DNA of 64,000 nt from Tigriopus japonicus (taxonomy: Eukaryota > Arthropoda > Copepoda > Harpacticoida > Harpacticidae): NCBI GenBank assembly GCA_010645155.1, contig CM021321.1, positions 4,680,931 through 4,744,930 of the forward strand. The letters are read 5' to 3'. Below are positions 59,301-64,000 of this stretch, one piece after another. The position numbers and the translations under genes are program-made. Every line of letters begins with the position of its first letter. Within the stretch, counting starts at the first letter, position 1. A model generated the notes under the pieces. It was not told the DNA's origin and made no database searches. It saw only the letters and a list, made by a program, of their open reading frames with translations.

Positions 59301-62300
59301 CCCGTTGTCATCAAACCCTGGGGTGTTCACCACGGTGTCCCAATGGGCTCCAACAATCAATGGTCGGTCTTCTCTTGTTCCGAACAAAGTCCCAGGGAGA
59401 ACTCCAATAACATTTCCACCTGGTGGGGACGTAATCATCTGCAAGTTTTTTTTACTTTAGTTGCTCAAGAAATTACAATTTGGCTAAGCTGCTTTAAGTC
59501 CACACAATTTCTATTTGGAAGGAGCAGACCTGCACATTTTATTGAAATAACATTTTGAGATCGAAAGGTACAATACCGTGGGTCAAAGAAGCTTAACCCC
59601 AAGTACAGGGTTGTCATAAATTTGTGTCCACGAATCTTTTTCTTGAAGTTAAAGCAAGTTTGTTGTGCAAATAAAATGTGTCAGACACATGTTTGTCCAA
59701 CGATGAGTTTACAGCTGTTTCAAGTATTCCACCTAAATGAGGTCTTATGATGTGCAGCGTCAAAAAGGCATCCAACCCACTTCAGGATAGATAGCGTGGC
59801 ATTGAATATGGACTTGGAAAATGAACCTTTTTAATTCTTTAAAGTAAACTTTAATTCAAGAAGACTCTGTCCACTTTTGTATTTGAGGGTTACTGCTAAA
59901 ACCATTTGATGCATTCAGTTGCCACGCGAACTGTAATTCCTTGGGCCAAGGGGTATTTTCAGTTACTTGGCAGCGATTTGCCCATCACCTTGACAGTAAT
60001 CCGCCCGTTCTTCAAATAAAGTGCACATGCCGCTTAATATGATCAAAAAATAGGCAATAGGTACTAGGCCAAACTATTCACAATATGGCTCAGTCAAAGT
60101 GGGCATTAAATTTACTTATATATTTTTATGTTTGAAGAGCTAGCCTATTGGCCGAAAGCACGATCGAACCTTTAATTGCCTCGTTCCTTCGGAAAATCGC
60201 CGCGAGGAGTCCGTTAAAGATCGCCGCTATGTATTACCGCTCAAAATTAACATTGTCACGGTACTATGTTGCATCAAAGCCAACCTACCACCAATCAATG
60301 CTCGGAATTAGTTCAGCATTCAGTCATAGAATGGTATGCCTATATCTAGTATGATGAAGCATTTCAAAGGTCGGTTACCATGCATGGAGATGCAAACGAT
60401 TCATTAGTCATGATGCATTTGCGAAAGTTAATCTTGTCGGTGTTAATGCAAACGAGCCAGTCACTTCTGTCAGACAGATAATGGCGACCCCTCAGATTAA
60501 ACACCAGAACTTTCCTGACCAAGCTCATTGTGTTTTGGAGAGAGATTAAGCACATAAGCCAGGAGGCGAATGAAAGATGTTCAGTTGCCCATGAAATATA
60601 AGTTGCCTTCAAATGCATTTTTCGTTGTCAGACTTTCTTTTTTGCTGATGAAGTTCGGGTATCTAAGCACTTCCTTCTCAGTACCCTCTAATCAAACGTC
60701 TGGGACGAGCACGAATACTTGGATGTACTACATGACAAACCTGAGCAAATGATTGGACATGGCCTTTCCCATGTCAGCTCAAAATTATGCACAGCCCATT
60801 TCTTTAGCAGCCGCGTCATCACGATTCATTCCCATAAAGATGGCAAATCTGGGGAGAGATATTTGTGAGAAGATTCCTCGTCAATGTTATCTACCAATCA
60901 CTTGGAATGAAACCGAAACAGTCTTGGAGAGAAGAGGCTTTTGCTCTCAAAGGTGACCTTATTTGCTCAATGAATTGGAGCTGGTTTGTTTCAAAGTTAA
61001 GTTTCATGCCATGAACAAAAAACAGGTAGAATTTTCACTTACCAAGGAACTCGGCCAAAGAGCATTGTAAAGTCCATCAGTTTTCTAGTATTCTTGATGA
61101 TCGCAGAATGATAGAAAAGTGGGTAATCTGTGCCCAAAGTAGCCATTCAGAGGCAATCAATCTTTTCCACTGACAATTCATTCGGTATTTAGAAGTAAGC
61201 ATCGCCAAGCCATTTTGCATGTGCTTGTGCCTAATGGTGGCTGATCTTGCTGCAGCACAGATTTTAGATTGACTGTTTAAAAACAGGAAATTGCCTTTTT
61301 CCATGTTTTCTCGTGCCTTGCGTGAGTAGGTTAAAGGAAAACCAATGAGAAAAAAATCGTGTCACCAACATGCACAATGACTTCAAATCCATTTGTGCCT
61401 AAACTATTTAGACTGTGAGGACCATAACGGATTTTTTGGTTTTGTTTTAGGATCAATCAAGCAGCGGTCAAAGTTCAGGTTCGTTTCAATGCAGATCGTA
61501 CTCATTTCTCACCCTACGGAGCATCATTCATAGTGGCATCATTATCTGTGCTCTGAAGGTGGTGTTGAGAAGAACTAACTGCATTTTACAGACGTCTTCC
61601 GAGTTCGAAATGACACGACACCTACGAAACCTCGCTTTGAGAATCGGTCGACACTTAATCATGGGTAGAAAAGCTATATTTGTCCTATGGGCGGGTAGTT
61701 CAACCAACTCTTAAGATTTCGCCTCTTGTGCGAGAAATGCTTTAAATAATCGCTGTCTCAAAAAAATGGGTCATTCTTAGCGCATGGCTAATCCATTAGG
61801 TGTGCACCTCGTTAATAATCATCAGATCTCTGACGAATGTGCCCTTTTCGCACAAAAGGTTACTTTAAAATGTTATTGGAAATTGGGAAAAGGGATTTTT
61901 CAAAGTATACACATTCCCTTTTGAATAAAATGGTAGCGGACAATCGAAAAAAATGCGGCGACAATCACTTCAAAAATAAAAAGGCATTACGATCAAGGGA
62001 TACTACATCTCTTTTACATCTTTTCTTTGTACTTTCATGATCTATGGTTAATCATTCGAATGTGCAAAAAGGAATGTTTTTCACTATTTGACAATTCATA
62101 CCAGATGGATGCCAAAATTTTCCAATCTGAAAAATCATGAACCATCTTTAAACCTTCTCTTCACGGTCTTTAGATCAAAGCTAAGCCAATAAAATTTCAA
62201 AAAAGTACATTTAGTTTGATTTTGGCATTTTGTTTTACTGGATAATGTTGTTCCCAGGATGCTAGCAAACGTACTGTTTTCCCAACAAGACGTAAGATTT

Positions 62301-63618
62301 GTTTTAAGTGAATAACATTTTTCTCCAGGAATATCTATCATCCCTAGCCCATGCCAGGAGAAAAGATCCCATCAATAAGCTCTGTATCATCCATGAACCA
62401 TATTCGAAGTGTCAACTTACCGATTGTTCTGATTGATTTGGACCGTAGCCCAAAGAGGGTCGAGTGGCCGTAAACTGCTGCATATTGGTCAAAAGGCCCA
62501 TTCTACCGAATTTCCCGTAGAGATAACTCCCCACAGCATGCCGATTGTTCGAATGACTCTCCTCGTTTCGAGGCAAACTGAACACCTTGGTCAACATTTG
62601 CAACAAGACATTCTTATTCACTTCCATTGGTCGAGTGGGGTTTGAGTCGCGAATCTGAGTCTCCTCCTTGTGCAACATGAAAAGCGGATCGATCGTGGCA
62701 TTGCTGGCTTGAGCACTGTCAAAGTTCACTCTCATGGCCATGATGGTATCAAGCAATTCCGGATGTTTGTCATCTACGGGATTCGTGGGCCTACTTTGCA
62801 GGTGGAAGTTCAAAGTAGGAAATGCCGGATTCTCGAGGGTGAAGTGCTTCACGGGGGAGAAGAAGTAGTTCACGTAGTGTTTGTAGAAGTCGTTCAAAGT
62901 CATGTCTGAAATCCATGGCCAAAGTCAAAAATATGGATGTATTGAATGAGCCGTGTTTTATGGCTGTAAATGAGGTCAGAAAAAGGGACATTGAGCCCAG
63001 TGTTCAGAAATACTAATACTTTTCAATATACTGTTAATGATGAGGATGCTTTATTTAGGGTCTCGAGTCAATAGAAAAGTGCGATCGCTAGGTCATTCTA
63101 TAAAGCGAACGGTTTGTTTTAGTGGGGCGACATTTAAGCGGGTTAGTATTGTTTTCACGCAACTTTGATGGAAGTGTCATAAATGATGAAAAGTTGATGT
63201 GTTGGAAATTGCCGAATGCATGCAATAGGTTTTCAGAGGAGTTATTTGGTTGATTTTGACGACTTGTCACCTTAAACGCGACAATCACGGTCTAATAATT
63301 TCGTTATCTTGATTCAAAAAACATTCATCTCCAAAGGTGGGGCACACTCTTATAATCAACTTCCAGACAAACGAATCATTACCGTCAACATTGATGGTGC
63401 TGTACATAATGGCGTCGAACTTCTTCTCGTATTCTCTGGGATCGACTCCAACGTAATTAACACCCATTCCTAAATCATAATTAGGTAATTGTTAGGCCTA
63501 CAGAGCCTTTTTCGACACACTTCACCAACACATTCCTACCTTCAATCCAATGGAAATGAACCAACGAACCCAATAATATCCACCAACATTTTTGGAGCTT
63601 GCCAAAGTACCCTCTCAT
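53334..63618 (-). CDS. Secreted M28-family zinc metallopeptidase with mucin-like tail
   Basis: M28 enzymes are co-catalytic two-zinc amino- or carboxypeptidases. Six minus-strand exons (63618-63540, 63469-63383, 62905-62421, 59438-59120, 58247-57861, 54253-53334) join in frame to 758 residues. A signal-peptide-like start (CWWILLGSLVHF) leads the protein. The zinc ligands expected of M28 are visible: His249 in GAHWDT, Asp260/261 in GFDDNGSG, Glu296/297 in FDLEESG (base and ligand), Asp335 in LLNFD and His464 in CYHQGCDT. ITDTAFHRGYMHK precedes the last ligand, as in other members. Residues ~535-580 are a Thr/Pro-rich mucin-like stretch. The rest is acidic and ends in a basic RRRKHRK segment. 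Introns of 3.6 and 3.0 kb hold a SINE and an inverted repeat. The natural substrate cannot be told from sequence. Confidence 0.85.
54684..54997 (+). mobile_element. Dimeric tRNA-derived SINE with A-rich tail
   Basis: Two units of about 123 bp stand in tandem (about 54684-54806 and 54807-54930). Each begins GGAAGC(T/C)AGAGTGGC(T/C)AC, carries a GCGTTC segment, a GGTTCGAATC Pol III B-box-like block (54758 and 54882) and ends GGATTGAAGCTGTCGGGAGA. The layout resembles a tRNA-Leu/Ser type head with a long variable arm, but the acceptor stem does not pair, so neither unit is a working tRNA gene. A tail rich in A (54977-54997) follows, as in SINEs. It sits in an intron of the M28 gene, opposite to that gene. 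Confidence 0.7.
55222..55898. repeat. Long imperfect inverted repeat in an intron of the M28 gene
   Basis: The arm at 55222-55397, read on the minus strand, matches the arm at 55724-55898 on the plus strand through CCAAACACGTCAACATCAAT, GGCAATAATCC/GGACAATAATCC, ATGCCTAAATATGAA and CACCTAGTA. About three in four bases agree. A spacer of ~326 bp separates the arms. No open frame is shared between them. It could be two old copies of one repeat in opposite directions, or a fold-back element. Confidence 0.7.
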
Positions 63619-64000
63619 GGTCTCTACTCAGATAGGCCGTGATCATAAATCAAGAAGAACTTTGTGAGGCTCTTAGCAAATGTACTATATATCAATGGAA
63701 AGTAATGTTATCAAGAGGAAACTCTACCGGCAACTGACAGCACACGGTGAACCCAAGATAGATGAGACGGGAACATGCACGAACGATGCGAGGATGGATA
63801 CATGCATGTTGTTGCTTTTGCTGGAGCTCTCCTGTATCAGGAAGCACAGGAGCGTTCGTCGTGGCCAAGTCTTGACTCGGCGAGAAATCGAGTTCGTTTG
63901 CAAGGAAATTTCACTGAAGGTGACTCGACCGATTCGACTGCAACGTTTCCTATGCCGGTCAGGTCAATCTGTGTGAACCCCAGAACCCCAAAGCTACAAA
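63619..64000. other. Upstream flank of the M28 gene
   Basis: This contains the leader and probable promoter of the M28 gene, which is transcribed leftwards. The frame at 63680-63976 on the plus strand has no recognisable domain. Confidence 0.4.

Noticed and set aside
59605..59660. A TACAGGGTTGTCATAAATTT block that looks like a Tc1/mariner terminal repeat.
   Set aside because: No matching inverted partner or transposase fragment was found in the surrounding 3 kb, so it is not called as an element.

Overview
This window is nuclear DNA from an animal, most likely a crustacean and plausibly a copepod. The reasons are spliceosomal introns with GT-AG borders (many of 59-92 nt), metazoan gene families in ordinary animal form (Drosha, STIM, MICAL-like, LAMP, WDR11), an arthropod-type AA15 chitin-active family member, and a background of hAT, mariner-like, LINE and SINE fragments. 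The species call is inference. No viral, plasmid, CRISPR or bacterial operon structure was seen.

Layout. 0.5-4.9 kb (+): PP2A scaffold subunit A in eight exons. 6.4-10.5 kb (-): a secreted AA15 (LPMO-like) protein whose copper-binding residues all appear replaced; its second intron holds a LINE 3' end that may sit inside a mariner-like element. 15.1-17.2 kb (+): a protein joining an RRM, an F-box and a WD-like propeller. 22.7-25.7 kb (+): intronless MICAL-like protein (CH, LIM, three NPF motifs, bMERB). 26.4-29.2 kb (-): a plant-type C2-domain phospholipase D with an N-myristoylation signal. 30.0-31.8 kb (-): intronless DNA polymerase alpha subunit B. 33.9-37.8 kb (+): WDR11. 38.5-39.4 kb (+): EndoU endoribonuclease. 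39.9-44.4 kb (-): Drosha. 47.1-49.1 kb (+): intronless STIM. 50.5-51.8 kb (+): LAMP-family lysosomal membrane protein. 53.3-63.6 kb (-): secreted M28 metallopeptidase with a mucin-like tail and multi-kilobase introns.

The genes are a mix of unrelated housekeeping and signalling functions, as expected of an animal chromosome; I see no operon or single shared pathway. Pairs of loose interest are Drosha with EndoU (both RNA endonucleases, tail to tail, 430 bp apart) and C2-PLD with STIM (both calcium-linked membrane signalling, but far apart).

The non-coding space contains well-bounded hAT elements: two related ~0.7 kb copies in opposite orientation at 19.0 and 45.2 kb with perfect 8-bp target duplications, and a hAT element nested inside another at 32.8-33.7 kb. 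It also holds a dimeric tRNA-derived SINE at 54.7 kb and a 175-bp-arm inverted repeat at 55.2-55.9 kb. The observations I rate highest are the C2-PLD in an animal, the AA15 protein without its histidine brace, and the RRM/F-box/propeller fusion. All exon borders were read by eye from splice signals, frame and family similarity; no alignment or expression data were available.
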